A DNA stretch of 64,000 bases, taken from assembly GCA_022836615.1 (NCBI GenBank), contig MU405214.1:496001-560000 (forward strand), in the 5' to 3' direction. Positions 20,335 to 32,815 of the stretch are shown one piece after another. The notes beneath the pieces were generated by a model. That model was not told the origin of the DNA and did no database searches. It worked only from the letters and a program-made list of their open reading frames with translations. Made by a program: the position numbers and the translations under genes. Source of the stretch: Annulohypoxylon bovei var. microspora. Its lineage: Eukaryota; Ascomycota; Sordariomycetes; Xylariales; Hypoxylaceae. The number at the start of each line of letters is the position of its first letter. Position 1 is the stretch's first letter.

Positions 20335-23300
20335 TATGACGTAGATAGGAGCTTTAAGATAGCTTCTTCGATGACTTAGGAAGTTGAATAAACCCCGATC
20401 TTCAGCTAGCGTCTTTGTAGCGAGCGTCCGTCCGTCCGTACGTAGCGAGCGACTCTTATACTAAGAGTGCAACGGCGAGTTAAGGCGAGAAGCGAGTGAC
20501 GAGGTAAACAATATAGAGCTCTCAGCTTAGTTTATATGTATAGGCGGAGCAAAAGCTAGCTAGCTAGGTAAGCAAGCGAGGCTCTGAGATTCCTTCAGTT
20601 AGAAACTCCGAATATCCAACAAGATAGCAGCTTCGTGAGCTGACTAACTGGGAACCTGGCAATCTATATCTCGAAGGATTTCCTCATAACGCGACTTTAA
20701 TGAGCAGTCGTCAGCTGGGCAACAAACAACTAGGAAGCTCTTCCTAGCTAAAATCAAACCGCGCTGTGATTTTCCGTCCGAAAGACTGGTTGCGACCAAC
20801 CTACACAAGAAACGAGAGCTGAAGGAAACGTGGTTCCATGAAAAGGAAAGCTATCAGGTAGCTTGGAAAGAGGGATAGCGCCATCAATAAGGCTGAAAAC
20901 AAGAGTGGGTAGATGTAGAAATGTCAACACGAGCCATTGGGACCTACCTAGAACCGACAGGTACCAAGCATGGTCGCAGATCAAGTATACAATACATCTA
21001 GCACTGCTTCTAGTCAGGTCTCTTCGGCGCCATGTGCGACCAATGATCCCTGCAAGGAAGGAATCTGTCAGCCCGCCTATCGCACCCCGGGAGAGAATGC
21101 ACGGTGGAGGGTGACTACATGAGCGTTTGTACCACGGCTCCGGTCCGCCATCTTCTACTCCTTCGTCCACGTTCACGGCGACTAGAGAAAGTCCGGAGCC
21201 CACTATTATTATTATTAAAGGAGCTCAGCCATCCAGCCTACCCAAGTATGGTAGGCGGAGTGAAGCGTAAATTTAACAAATAAACAAAAAAAAAATTATA
21301 ATGTTGCATGGAATACAAAACATTAACTAGGTAGTTAGGTCAAAAGATGAATTATCAGATGAGCAAATAAAAGTAAGCACTTGACCGGAACCGCAATAAG
21401 CGAAGACGATGCTAGGATTAGGTAAAAAATAAAGTCCCCGTCAGATAAGTATGCAGGTTGGCAAGACATCTGAGCGACGAGGCTCTTCGGCATCCAACGA
21501 AGGCAGCCGCTTAACAGATCTAACTGGTGGGTTCGGACGGGAGAGGATAACAAATGGAGAGATTGGTCAAATTATGGATCCGTATACGACAGCGGGGTAT
21601 GTCGTGTATCCCATCGTGCATACGTACATTATACAACAGCTCTTTACTGCCCTCATGAGAGCTATAGCCAAGTCCGAAAGAACGTGTGCTTAGCGGGTCT
21701 TCCGGGACAGTAGGGCTAGGGTCGGCGAAAAATGAGTGGCCAAAGCCAGAACTCACCGTCTCTGAACTGCATCTAAGTCACGTATTCTGTAGCCGGCGAT
21801 GAAATCGCAGGGGCAATGCAGAAGTACACAACGGCACAGCTTGCATAGTACCACCGTTCGTGCCTCTTAGGTAGGATCGCCACTTGTCAACGCCTAATAG
21901 AGGCTTACGAAGAAGGGCACTCGCAGGACCGGGCTGGAAGTCAGCCAATGAAGAAACGATGCCATCATCTTTGCGCACAGATTAAGAAATTCGATAGTCG
22001 TGCCACACGTTACACAAATCGGCGGCATCGAAGATTGGTGTTCTAGTCGCCGGAAGGTAGATGTATTTCAATTTTGCATTTTCTGCAAGACGCAAGCCAG
22101 ATGCGAGTTCTTATCCGGCAGGTTCTCTCTCCGGTACTGACAAGATATAGTAGTCATCGGGTATCTTGTAGGTGCTTTAAAGTAAACAAGCTCGAGAAGT
22201 TAACATATTCTCGTTAATATAAGAGCCGTGATAGTGGCATACTATCATGACGATAGGTAGACTGCCTGTTAACGAAAGTGCCAACACAAATTTAGTTAAC
22301 CATGATTAGCTCCTGGTGGGCTTGTACATATGTTTCTTGAGAGATCTCCAGGATTGTTGGAGACAAATAAGAAACACTAGAGACATCAAAGCCATTGAAG
22401 CTATTGATGGAGTTGAGGCGCCACAATCTTTACATACCTAGTAGCAGAGACTACATGTAAGCGGGGTAAACATCTTGCTACTTTCCTAATCGAGATGAGT
22501 AGGAGGTAGCTTTGGTCCCGACGAAATACCGAGACAGTGAGAAAGCACATGTGTAGCTGAATGCCCAAGTGGATATCGTCGACGACTATATGGCTGTAAG
22601 GCTGAGGGACTTTAATAGAGCTTGTTCGCTCGGTGTTTTGCCTACAAAATATCTCGATACAGTTTCTCATGGAATAAATTTTAGCCATGGTTCCGAGTGG
22701 TTTGTAAATGTTTCTCGTAAACTTATGATAGTTATGATAACGAAGCTCTATAGAAGATTGAGTCGAAGCCTCGAAGGATTCAAAAGAAGTTGTATTAAGG
22801 AATCTTGAAGTTAAGAGAAAAAGGCTCGAAATGGCGGGGCTGATTTAGCGGGGAGCACAAAATAGCGGGAAGTAAAAATAGACGCGTAAAAAGGTTTAGC
22901 TTCAATGTTGTTAACAGGGAAATACTGCGTAAGTAAGCAACGCTAACTTATTAAGGTTATATGTACCTTACTAGCTCCAGCTTACATCATTTTACTAGGC
23001 GATAATTGGACAGATGAATTATATAATGGATCATCCGAGTCAAAAAGAAAAGAGAAAAAAAAGCGGCGTTGAACTTGTCTAGAACTTCTTAACAACCACC
23101 TCCACCTCCACCAAGCCTTGGTCGGGCAAAGCGGAATCTCCAGGGCTCTGCCAAGGTCCAAGGTTGGAGAAGTATGCCCGATTACATATTATATTGCCCT
23201 GTTACTATAGTTCCAAAGCACCGGAATACCCTTGTTGGTTATATTTCGTGCAAGTAACATACTGGGTATGTAGTAACAAGACCAAGACAATGAGACTATT

Positions 23301-24736
23301 CGCTCAACAATAAACCACAATAAACCACAATAAACCATACGGCTTGTAACGTCACCTTTTCCTCGGCTAGCTACAGAGGCGAGGCTGTGTCTTAACTTAA
23401 CACGATGATTCCAGTATGGACTTGAATATATGGTTAGATTGTTTGTTATATATGTCGGCGAGTGTTCACGACTTCTCGCGTTCTCTGTTCCCCGCCCCAT
23501 TAGATCTCTTCCGATTCTAACTTCTATTGACTTTTGAGTAGTATCGACAACTCACAATATCGTCAACTTGCACTAACACGGTCATACCCACCATCGGATT
23601 ATCTGCAGCAGGGGTACGACTCGCCCAATGAAGATTAGACAAAGAGAATATCACATCGTCGACATCCCAATGGGAACATGTTATCCAACAGGGATAATTC
23701 TTACATGTGTGTCTTAATCTATGTCTTTGATCCGCCATTGGAACCTGCCTTAGTTGCCTTATCCAATCTTTAGACCATCCGATCCAATGTCTTATGGGTT
23801 CTATCTGCTATGTATGTGCAGATTCTTGGCTGACTTCTTGTTCTAACTCTCAGCTCCAACTCTTACTGCATTAGAGTCGGCTCACTTGCCGTATTCTCGC
23901 TACTCGCTATCGCAGCATAGCTCTAGAACCTGACATATAGTATATTACTTTCTGTTCCATCATCTGCACCAATGAGTATTAGCCGGCAAAATCTTGATAG
24001 ATGGTGTATCTGGTTTGTAGCATCAGCAAACAGGAATGAGGCTCCCTCACCACCAGCCCGGGTGTGAGCTGACCTACTAGTCTAACTGGTCTGAGATACC
24101 CGTACACCCTCCCCCAACGACCATGCGAGTGTGGAACATCTCACCCGCGTCTCGATCTACATACGTACGAGAGGGGGGCAAAACTTGCTTCTTTGTCTTT
24201 TAACTTGTCAATTTGAGTCGTTGTGTAATGATTCTCGCTCTAAACGTTGCATTGATAGAACCCCTCGCTAGTTACTTCTACTATCACTTGACTAGCAAGA
24301 GATTTGGACCAGCTGCCTCGCATCCGAGTAGCTTTGAGAGATCTTTTTGTCCTGGTTTACCCTTGCTACTATCCACGTTCTTGCATTCGGGATCGCCGTG
24401 TGAACTACTTTTGTCAGTTGCCCTGAACAAAGATCACTCCCCTTTGATATTATAGATTCGTCTTGTTCTCGGGGTTCAATACTTTGCCCAACGACTTTCT
24501 TGGCGTGAGTCCCCTGACAAATGAAATCTAGAGACTTCATTGACTCTGGGATCCAGACAACCCCGAGGGCTCCTTTGTTGTTGCGACTCTGCCTCGAATC
24601 ACTCCCACGGGTTTCCATTTCGTGAATACTACCCCTGTCATGAAATGAGCCTCACTCATCTATACAACTCATCTATTCTCAACTAATCACGTAGCCGTTT
24701 CTCTCATAACCGGCACACATAGAGACGAGACACACC
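20335..24736. other. 4.4-kb gene-free region
   Basis: No gene could be supported. Near 20400-20470 there are short GCGAGCG and GTCCGTCC repeats. A three-unit 10-bp repeat (ACAATAAACC) lies at 23307-23336. A 149-codon frame on minus (20754-21203) has no family resemblance and unusual composition. A pyrimidine-rich part just before 24,737 may serve the kelch gene. The stretch could be a graveyard of mobile sequence, but no terminal repeats or transposase or reverse-transcriptase motifs were seen. Confidence 0.5.
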
Positions 24737-27619
24737 ATGTATCGGCATAGAATAGCATGGCTGGCGTATACCGCCGGCTTGCTGGCTTCAACCGCCCATG
24801 CCCAAACCCAAATAGTAGGGTCAGGCGGCGGATGGGGCGGATGGATACCAGACCAGGCTAATTCAACCTTGTGCTTGTGGGACGGTCTTCGAGGTGAGGC
24901 CCCACGATAGCTACGCTATCGTCCCGTAGTATGATATCGTATGTTTAATTCTAACATCTAGATAGTTGCTACGCTCAAAGATGTCGTCTATCTGGATGGC
25001 GGCAATCAACAACTTGTCGCGGGTATGGTTGACGGAAAAATCAATACTCTTATAGGAGATGGTAAGTTGTACATTTATAAATCCTATTTAGATCTAATTC
25101 ACTCTAATTATTGATCATAGATAATCCTCTTGGCCTTATTTGGACATACAACTTCAGTACCCCCTTCAACGAAAACACTAATTTCAGCACCATACTTGGC
25201 ACGCTATCGAAAGCCCCTGGTGGCGGTGCCGCAAACAATTTTGCGCCCAATTTTCACGATGGGGCATTGCTTGCTAACAATGACGAGTTCTATTTATATG
25301 GCGGTACATTGAAGTTGACTGGGGAATACTCGGCGCCGGATGGCGGATCGGTGTTGGGATATATGAAATCGGAATATGGCGAGAATGGCCGTGCTTTCCT
25401 CGCAGGCTTTCGGAATGAGGATCTTCCAGATGACATGACTCGGTATGTCACTTTCGGAGCCGCCGCCGGCGCTCCATCTGAGAATAGGTCATGGTATTTT
25501 GGTGGATATCGATCTGCATCTTGGGGTCCTATTTATGACCCCATAAACTCTACCTATAACCCTTCAAGTGTCTCCAACACTTTTATCACACTGGATATGA
25601 CTACTCAGCAACAAGAAGTCTGGAAAAACGTGACTCTCCCAAATGGAACGCAGAGTCGTGCGGGCCCATCAATGGTATGGGTTCCTGTTGGCGAACAGGG
25701 GATTCTCGTGGTATTAGGCGGTGTCACATATCCTAACTATGATAACCAGGATGGGGAATCTCAAAACGTAGCACAAAATGTAAGTTTGGGCCTTTTATTA
25801 TTGAAATCCACTTACTAACATCTTTACAGGAAAAAGACAGCCCGGGATTCATGAGCACTATTGATGTATATGATGTTGCCGGCGACAAATGGTATCGACA
25901 ACCAACCCAGGGTGCTCCTCCTGCATTGACGAGGGGGTGTGCTGTAGTTGCTACTGCAAGCGACCATTCTAGCTTCAATATCTACTATTACGGAGGCTAT
26001 GATGGCCTTAATGTTACTTCGGATTTCAATGACGATGTATGGATACTGACGCTCCCGACCTTTATGTGGATGAAGGTCACTTCTGGCACAACAGATCATG
26101 CTCGAGCAGGGCATCAGTGCGTGATGCCATATCCGGACCAGATGATTACCATTGGGGGCGCCGTTTCTAAAAAAGGCGGTTCCGTTAGTAATTGTCTCAG
26201 CGGTGACAATCCGTCGATGTTTCAGGCCTACAATCTCACAGCCGGCAAGTGGATGGATTCATACGACCCAAACAGTTGGAATGAATATGGTGTCCCTGAG
26301 ATGATTCACATGATGGTCGGCGGCGATTACTCCGGTGGCGCAACCATAACCGCCCCAACTCCTGGGGGTTGGGCTACACCATCGCTCGGTAGCGTCTTTG
26401 CCACCCCGTACGACGCGTCAAAATTGACGTCGTTTTATCCCTATAGCTCTATGGGCCCAGGCAATGGTACCCGAGGCGAGGCTCATAGCGGAGGCGGAGG
26501 GGGCACACCTGGTTGGGTCGGCGCCGTATTGGGTGTGGTTCTCGGCCTCGTCTTCGTAACAGCCGTTGTCGTTGGCATTATCCTGTACAGGAGAAGAAAG
26601 CTCTTGAAAAGGAACCCCAATGGCCAACCACCAACAGACGAAAACGGTCGTAAGGATGTGGTCGCATCCTGGATACAAAACCTGCAAAGCAATAGCAAAG
26701 CGCCAACAGTAACTACCGACGACACTCGCACACAGTACGACGACATGGAAAGCCGAGGCGTCTCACCAGGCCATCCGGAAATGAGAATGATCTCGCCCAC
26801 TGAGATGCCGGATACGCCTCTTGTAGAGCTCTGGGGTAAGCTATGATATTCTTTTTTACAGTCACCTATCATAGACCTGTCTACTAACTACTCGCAGACA
26901 CCTCGCGCTCGCCTTACCCTGAACTATCAGGAGACACGGGAAGCATGCACCATACGGGCCTAGCCCACATCGTGGACATGAAGCACTCCCCCTTCGCCTC
27001 AAACCCGCAAACACCACGCTCCATCACCAGCCAATCCCCCTTCAGCGGCACCGCGTCGCACGACCACGCCTCGAGCATCAGCTCGCAGGGGCCGCCGCCG
27101 CCGCGGTACACGCAGCGGCCGGACTCGCCGCCGCTCGGGACCAACGACGCGCAATTCGGGTCCATCGCCGGCATCGCCTCCGGCTCCTCCAACGCCAACT
27201 CCAACTCCGATATCCCCTCGAACATAAGCAGCAGCGCCGCAAACAACACGGGTGGTGCGGAGAGACCCCGCCCCGCGGTAAACCCCAACCGCAACACGGT
27301 GATGAGCGGCGTGAGCGGCCTCAGCGACCGCGACGCGGGCCACCTGCGGCAGATCAGCGACACGACCGTCAGCTCGGTGAACGCGGACGAGTCGCACCCG
27401 CACCAGAGGGACTTCGCGCAGAGCACCCCGCCGCTGCTGGTCAGTCCGCCGAGCGTGACTACCGTGGACAACGGAGCGACTGATTACATCAGCCACCAGC
27501 ACTCGCACTCGCGGTCGATAGGGAACGGTGGAAGTGGGAATGCAAGCAGCCCGCATCGGCAGAGCATATTCGTAGAGAATGAGGATGATCTGGGGCCGAC
27601 GCCTGGGGAGGCGAGGTGA
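24737..27619 (+). CDS. kelch-repeat single-pass membrane protein
   Basis: A type I surface protein with a beta-propeller ectodomain and a long cytoplasmic tail. Exons are 24737-24893, 24966-25061, 25121-25779, 25830-26835 and 26898-27619, giving 879 aa. It has a signal peptide (MYRHRIAWLAYTAGLLASTAHA) and then kelch-type blades (VVYLDGGNQQ, FYLYGGTLKLTG, WYFGGYRSASWG, ILVVLGGVTYP, YYYGGYDGLN, QMITIGGAV). A Gly-rich linker precedes one membrane helix (GWVGAVLGVVLGLVFVTAVV, about residues 530-555), then RRRKLLKR and a disordered Pro/Ser/His-rich tail of about 300 residues. Intron 1 uses the second of two nearby acceptor sites (GATAG) to keep phase. Fungal proteins of this layout are linked to polarity and cell-surface sensing; the ligand is unknown. 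The last exon is much GC-richer than the others. Confidence 0.9.
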
Positions 27620-28394
27620 TTGCTTGGGTACTCTGGGTAGTTGCTAACACTACTAGTCGAGATAGCAACAAAAAATGAGGACTACGAAAAGGAGCAAGCA
27701 AAGCAATGATTTTCCGCAATTTTTGAATTGGCTAGGTAGGTATAGATACCATGGCGTTGTTTCTCATCTGGGTTTGAGAGGGACGGGTCGGAATAGGTTA
27801 GGATAGGGAGGCAATGTGTATTTCCCCGTATACTATACCTGCTAGGGAGGCAGGAGGCATATCATTTTGGATACCTATGGATGATTGAATGGGTCGTATG
27901 AGAAAGAAGAGTAACGGACGAGACAACGTGCATTTATAGTGATCGATAGATCGGTCAATCTTTGAATCTTAAATCTAATAATGTTTTAATTCAATTGCTC
28001 GTCGATTTGTCATAGCCTGCGGTTTTCATTAGAAGGCTACACGACTTAGTAAACATCTCATAGTTAACTTCCCAATCTTAATAGGCTCAGCTTCGAAACA
28101 TTTATCCTTACATCTCTTCTTGTTTATCTGATACCTAACATCATTGCAGCCCCCTCAAGCTCGTGGATTTGTCTGAGTTGTTCGTTAGTGAGGAACTGGT
28201 GTGGCTGAACGAACACGACTTTACCTCATAAAAAGTTCTAACTAGCTGAGTTACGGTTCAGGAGTTTTTCGCAAACCGATTCGTGATGCCTCTCTGCTTC
28301 CCGTTGAACCTGATTGAAGCATCCACTTCAGTGGCATGCTTATGAAATTCTGGCATGTTATGCTAGATTATCGTGGGAAGCGCAACAAATCCAT
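27620..28394. other. convergent intergenic region (kelch/EAF7 3' ends)
   Basis: 775 bp between two stop codons, with both 3' UTRs expected here. It contains a GGCTAGGTAGGTATAG motif near 27730. No gene or repeat recognised. Confidence 0.55.
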
Positions 28395-29472
28395 TCATCC
28401 CTTCTTGCGACCGGCCTTCCCTCTTCCCCGTCCGCGGGCGCCTCTACCTCTCGCAGCACTACCTCTTCCAGATCTCGTAGTTGGGGCAGCACTGGGCTCC
28501 TCTTTCTCGCTCTCCTCCTCCTCGGCCTCTTCGTCGTTATCTTCCTCTTCCACCTCCTCTTCTTCCTCAGCCTCCTCCTCGACGTCGGGCTCCGCGCTCT
28601 CGGCCTTCGCTCTGGCAGCAGCAGAAGCGCGCTTCTGTTTCTGAGCACCCCTAGTCCGCGCCGCAGGACTACTGGGCAGCGGAGTCTCTTGGTCGGTGTC
28701 ATCCACAGTGCTCGCCCGCGTCTTCGTCGTGGTGCTGCCGGCGACGCTTGCCGCGTCGGCTACCGAGTCCGCGCCGCCGCCGCCTCTCGTACCGCCGCGC
28801 TTGCGCTTCCTGCCCGTCGCGGGCGCGGGCGCGGGTTTCCCGGGTAACTCGACATCTGCTTCCGACGGCGCGGACTCTTCGCCAGGCCCGGCTGCGGCAC
28901 GTGCCCACATAAGGTCGTGGAAGTCGTGGGCGGGTAGGTCGAAGTCGTCGTATTTCTGCTCAGGGTCTTCCTCCTGCCCTTCGCCGTAATCGAAGGAATT
29001 GTCGCGCTCGTCTATCGCTTCCATGTTGTAAAAGAGTCGTAGCTTATCCCAGATGCATGGGATGCGTGTGTGCGTCTCAACGTCCGGGTCGAATCCATGG
29101 TTGCGGAGGTGCTCCGAGATGGAAATCATGCGGAAATGCTTGTGTATGCCTATTGATTCATATAACATTAGGGATTGGGCTTATAAATTGTATGTGGTGT
29201 GTAGTATGCGGCATACCTGAAGGTTTCCACCGAATGACTGCCTTGAAAAGAGAAGCTTCCTGATCGTCGGTCCATAGGTTATTAAGGATCTCAGATGGTG
29301 GCGGCAAATTATTAGGCTTTGAAGCTGTAGGTGTGTCGGCAGCGCGAGGAGTATCTGCGGCTTGTGGAGTGTCTACATCCATAGCATCTTCGTCGCGAGC
29401 GGGAGTTGACGATGCCTTCGGCGTTGACACTTCCGCCAAGCTGTTGGCTTTGGACTTCCTTTTCGGCGGCAT
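28395..29472 (-). CDS. eaf7: Eaf7, NuA4 histone acetyltransferase subunit
   Basis: A chromatin-modification subunit of the NuA4 acetyltransferase complex (MRGBP homologue), acting in the nucleus. Exons are 29472-29217 and 29149-28395, giving 336 aa. The splice joins RWKPSG to IHKHFRMISISEHLRNHGF, the signature of the CT20/Eaf7 family, at about residues 80-105. IPCIWDKLRLFYNMEAIDERD follows in two parts around residue 120. The N-tail is basic and Thr/Pro-rich. The C-terminal half is disordered: a long acidic Glu tract, then an RG-rich basic end (ARGRGARGRGRGKAGRKKG). It shares a 496-bp head-to-head region with the gamma-tubulin complex gene. Confidence 0.93.
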
Positions 29473-29968
29473 TGTGATCCTCTGAAGAGTGAAAAGGATT
29501 TGGTCTCGACAATTATATCGAGCCTAGTGAGTCTAGTTTACAATTAAGTAGGTAGAAAACAGAGGTCTTAAGCTTGACAGCCCTGAAGAATTGTTCTAAG
29601 ATTGTGGTTATATAAAGACGACGAAATATGAAATGGCATTAAAAAGAGCTTAAGCTTTAGAGCTGCAGCTTCCAATTCAGCAATTGCTGCAGCTAGGACG
29701 AGATGTGGCTTAGCAACTGAGAAGACCGCGGGGCATGCGCGACGGGTAGTTAATTAGTGTGGCTTGTATCGATTACGCGACAACACGCGTTGTATCTAAG
29801 TACTTCTAGTATCTCCTCTTTCAATATTCTCAACTCACTTAAATCATCAATGATCCTACGAATTCGACGCTAAACTTACCTACTGGTAATTAGTCCTAAT
29901 ACAACCTTGAGGCTATGTTAATATTATAAGCAAATGAATTCTACGTATCCCATTCTCAAGCCCAGAAG
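29473..29968. promoter_or_regulatory. bidirectional promoter region, eaf7 / gamma-tubulin complex gene
   Basis: 496 bp separate two diverging starts, so both promoters lie here. AT-rich, with an imperfect GCAGCT inverted pair near 29662-29695 (GAGCTGCAGCTTCC...TGCTGCAGC). No defined factor site can be assigned from sequence alone. Confidence 0.5.
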
Positions 29969-32815
29969 ATGGCAGATGAATATGTTGCCAACGTATTCGC
30001 TTTTCCGGATTTCGAGCAGTCTTCAAAATTGTTGACCTTATCACCAGGATCAAATAGCGAATTCTTTCATCTTGACCTCAAAGAATCCGATAAACCGAGT
30101 CAAGGCCATATTGGTGTCAAGCCCGCCAAAGCAGACACCGATGGATTCTTCAAGTTACCCGATTCCTTCGTGTCAGATGAGGAGCCTGTTCACCAAGAAG
30201 CCCCGGCCCCCGAACCGCTTCATGATGTGAATTTGCGTGATCTCGATGTGTTTGACGAATCGTGGTTTCAAAATAAAGAGCCATCGAAGGCTGATGCCGA
30301 GTATAAGACGTGGGATGTTTTCCTGGCTCCAGATATTTCCCAGACAACACCCTTATTTATCACTGAAGCCGGTCCAGGAACGTATGATGCCGTGTTAAAA
30401 CAAGCCGAGAATCCTCTCGGAATTGGAAATTCAAAGGATAATGTCATTCAAAGCACCCCTTATCTAACAGCGCTTTTAGCACTTGCCTTTGGCAGAGGTT
30501 CCGTCTTCTTTGCTTGGGATGAGAGGAAGGCCAGCTTCACCCCCGAGTTGGACGATATGAGAATATCTGGTTACTCCCTAGAAGTTTTGCGGGGTCTTCA
30601 ACAGTTGTGTATAGAATGTGGGAACACCACCCGCTTCCTCTCAGCTTACGTTCAGGACACATTTAAGACACATCCGGGCGCAGCTAGAGTAGCTGTTGCG
30701 AAGTCCGTGGACGTGACTTTGCTAGTCATTCAGAATATTCTCGGAACTAGAGTGAGACAAGCACAATCTCTCCTGCAGCTTCAGTCTCTCATCCGACCTA
30801 TTCAGTCGGTACTCTCATACTTCAGGTCCCTTATAGTAAAGATTTCGAAGGCGAAAACCGACGAGCAAACAATATCCGTTGTGTTTAAGGAGACTCAGGC
30901 TCTAGAGCATAGCAATGTGCTTCTTAGCGAGATCATGCGTGAGGTATTATCACGTGTCTCGTATCCATGGACTCAATTCGCAGAGAAGTGGATAGGAGTC
31001 AAATCTGAAGAAGGCACCCCATTAACCAAGAAGGATCCCGGAAATAGATTTGTCAAAGTCGAAAATATTACCATTGTGGATGATTTCGGGTTTGAAACTG
31101 ATGAGCGCGACTTCGTTCTCGACAATGACCGGATGCCAGAGTTTGTCCCTAGCGAAGTGGCTCTAGTCATGTTCGAGAGTGGTAAAACTCTACGACTCCT
31201 TCGTACTCATCATCCAGAACACCCACTCTGCCAGGTAGAGTTCATCGTGCAGAATAATCCTCCCCCTCTCCAGTGGCATTTCAACTGGAAGTCTATTGAG
31301 CATTGTCAGGAAGACGTAAAAGACTATGAGAATCGTTTGTTTGCAAGTCTACAGCACTGGTCTACAGACACAAGTATGGTATCCCATCTAAAAAGCATGG
31401 CTGAAACGACGCCGGACGAACGTTATGCCTTGGAGTTTTTCGGGCAAGAAGAAGCCCAGCTTGAAGGGCGATTACTTGCATCTATTGCGGCTCTCGACAA
31501 GCCGCTGACTAGCACTTCTGAAGCAGACAACTTATCAAAATTGCTGGATTCTAAACTATTTAATGAGGAATCTATCGCTAAAGAGACGATCTCTAATTTC
31601 TCGCCGCATTGGTCATTGATACCATATCACTCGTTTGGGCCTCTCGTCGCAGCTCAGGCGCGGGTTATCAACCGGGAATACATGAAATTGCTATTCAGTG
31701 CACATCAGTTACGGGATCACCTGTCTCTGCAGAGGCAGTTTCACTTACTTGGGAACGGTGTATTTTGTAGTCGCCTTTCTCATGCTCTATTTGACCCCAA
31801 CCTCGATACAGCTGAACGAAAATCAGGTGTTGCTCTAAGTGGTGGTGTAATGGGACTTCGACTAAGTGGAAGGGATAATTGGCCCCCAGCAAGTTCAGAA
31901 CTTCGACTTGCTTTAATGGGTGTGCTCGCGGAAAGTTACCTATCCCCGTCACCTAAGGCAATTTCGACGACAGAGAAAAACCACAATATACCCGGCGATA
32001 TCAGCTTTGCCGTACGAGATCTTTCGAGTGAGGAAATTGATAAATGCTTAGACCCTGGCTCGCTAGAAGCACTAGATTTCCTCCGACTCTCATACAAACC
32101 TCCGGCGCCGCTCTCGCCAGTTTTTGCTCCAGTAATTCTGCTGAAGTATGATAAAATATTTAAGCTGTTGCTTCGAGTGCTACGAATGCTCTATGTTACC
32201 GAGCAGCTCTTCCAAAATACTCTTTCAAGAACATCGAATTGGCACAATATCGATAATACTTCGCTCAGATTCCGTTATGAGGCCCAGCATTTTGTTACCA
32301 GCATAAGTGCATACTTTTTTGATACAGGCATCGAGATAGCATGGGGACGATTCATGATCTGGCTTGAAGGCGTAGAAGATAGTCTTGCGAAATCGGAGTT
32401 AGACCAAGAGGTGCAGGTGTTAAGCCCAGATGAGGTGCGCGAAGAACACGAGCGAACGCTAGATCATATTATGAACACGTTACTACTACGAAAGCGGCAG
32501 CAGCCAGTTATGAGGTTACTCGAGGATATCTTTTCGATAATCCTAAAGTTCTCCAAAGTAGCTCACCTAGAAGCCTTGGGTAACAGGGAAAGCGAAGCTA
32601 AGGATTCATCACCTAAGAAGCTGTATGATGCTTTCAAGAAGAAGGTAGATGTCTTCATAACCGTATGCCACGGTCTTATTGAGAAAGGGAAGTCAACTAG
32701 GAACGATGCGATGGCTGATGATAAGAAACGCGGCGAAGAAATGAAGGAGAATACTATTGATAGACTTTTAATCAAGCTAGAGATGTCAAATTACTATGGA
32801 CACTCGAGAGCTTGA
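29969..32815 (+). CDS. gamma-tubulin complex component (GCP/Spc97-Spc98 family)
   Basis: An intronless 948-aa protein of the Spc97/Spc98 family, which forms gamma-tubulin complexes that nucleate microtubules at spindle pole bodies. The N-terminal third (about 1-150) is acidic and linker-like. The GRIP1-like part follows, with SEVALVMFESGKTLRLL near residue 395. The C-terminal GRIP2-like part includes LFSAHQLRDHLSLQRQFHLL near 580 and the helical end LDHIMNTLLLRKRQQPVMRL near 835. The long N-terminal extension and divergence from GCP2/GCP3 suggest a GCP5 or GCP6 (Alp16-like) subunit; the exact paralogue is not certain. It lies 357 bp upstream of ask1, another mitotic-spindle gene, on the same strand. 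Confidence 0.85.
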   Translation: MADEYVANVFAFPDFEQSSKLLTLSPGSNSEFFHLDLKESDKPSQGHIGVKPAKADTDGFFKLPDSFVSDEEPVHQEAPAPEPLHDVNLRDLDVFDESWFQNKEPSKADAEYKTWDVFLAPDISQTTPLFITEAGPGTYDAVLKQAENPLGIGNSKDNVIQSTPYLTALLALAFGRGSVFFAWDERKASFTPELDDMRISGYSLEVLRGLQQLCIECGNTTRFLSAYVQDTFKTHPGAARVAVAKSVDVTLLVIQNILGTRVRQAQSLLQLQSLIRPIQSVLSYFRSLIVKISKAKTDEQTISVVFKETQALEHSNVLLSEIMREVLSRVSYPWTQFAEKWIGVKSEEGTPLTKKDPGNRFVKVENITIVDDFGFETDERDFVLDNDRMPEFVPSEVALVMFESGKTLRLLRTHHPEHPLCQVEFIVQNNPPPLQWHFNWKSIEHCQEDVKDYENRLFASLQHWSTDTSMVSHLKSMAETTPDERYALEFFGQEEAQLEGRLLASIAALDKPLTSTSEADNLSKLLDSKLFNEESIAKETISNFSPHWSLIPYHSFGPLVAAQARVINREYMKLLFSAHQLRDHLSLQRQFHLLGNGVFCSRLSHALFDPNLDTAERKSGVALSGGVMGLRLSGRDNWPPASSELRLALMGVLAESYLSPSPKAISTTEKNHNIPGDISFAVRDLSSEEIDKCLDPGSLEALDFLRLSYKPPAPLSPVFAPVILLKYDKIFKLLLRVLRMLYVTEQLFQNTLSRTSNWHNIDNTSLRFRYEAQHFVTSISAYFFDTGIEIAWGRFMIWLEGVEDSLAKSELDQEVQVLSPDEVREEHERTLDHIMNTLLLRKRQQPVMRLLEDIFSIILKFSKVAHLEALGNRESEAKDSSPKKLYDAFKKKVDVFITVCHGLIEKGKSTRNDAMADDKKRGEEMKENTIDRLLIKLEMSNYYGHSRA

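Noticed and set aside
20754..21203. 149-codon minus-strand frame in the gene-free stretch
   Set aside because: No motif, odd composition and no splice or leader signals; kept only as a mention in the region entry.
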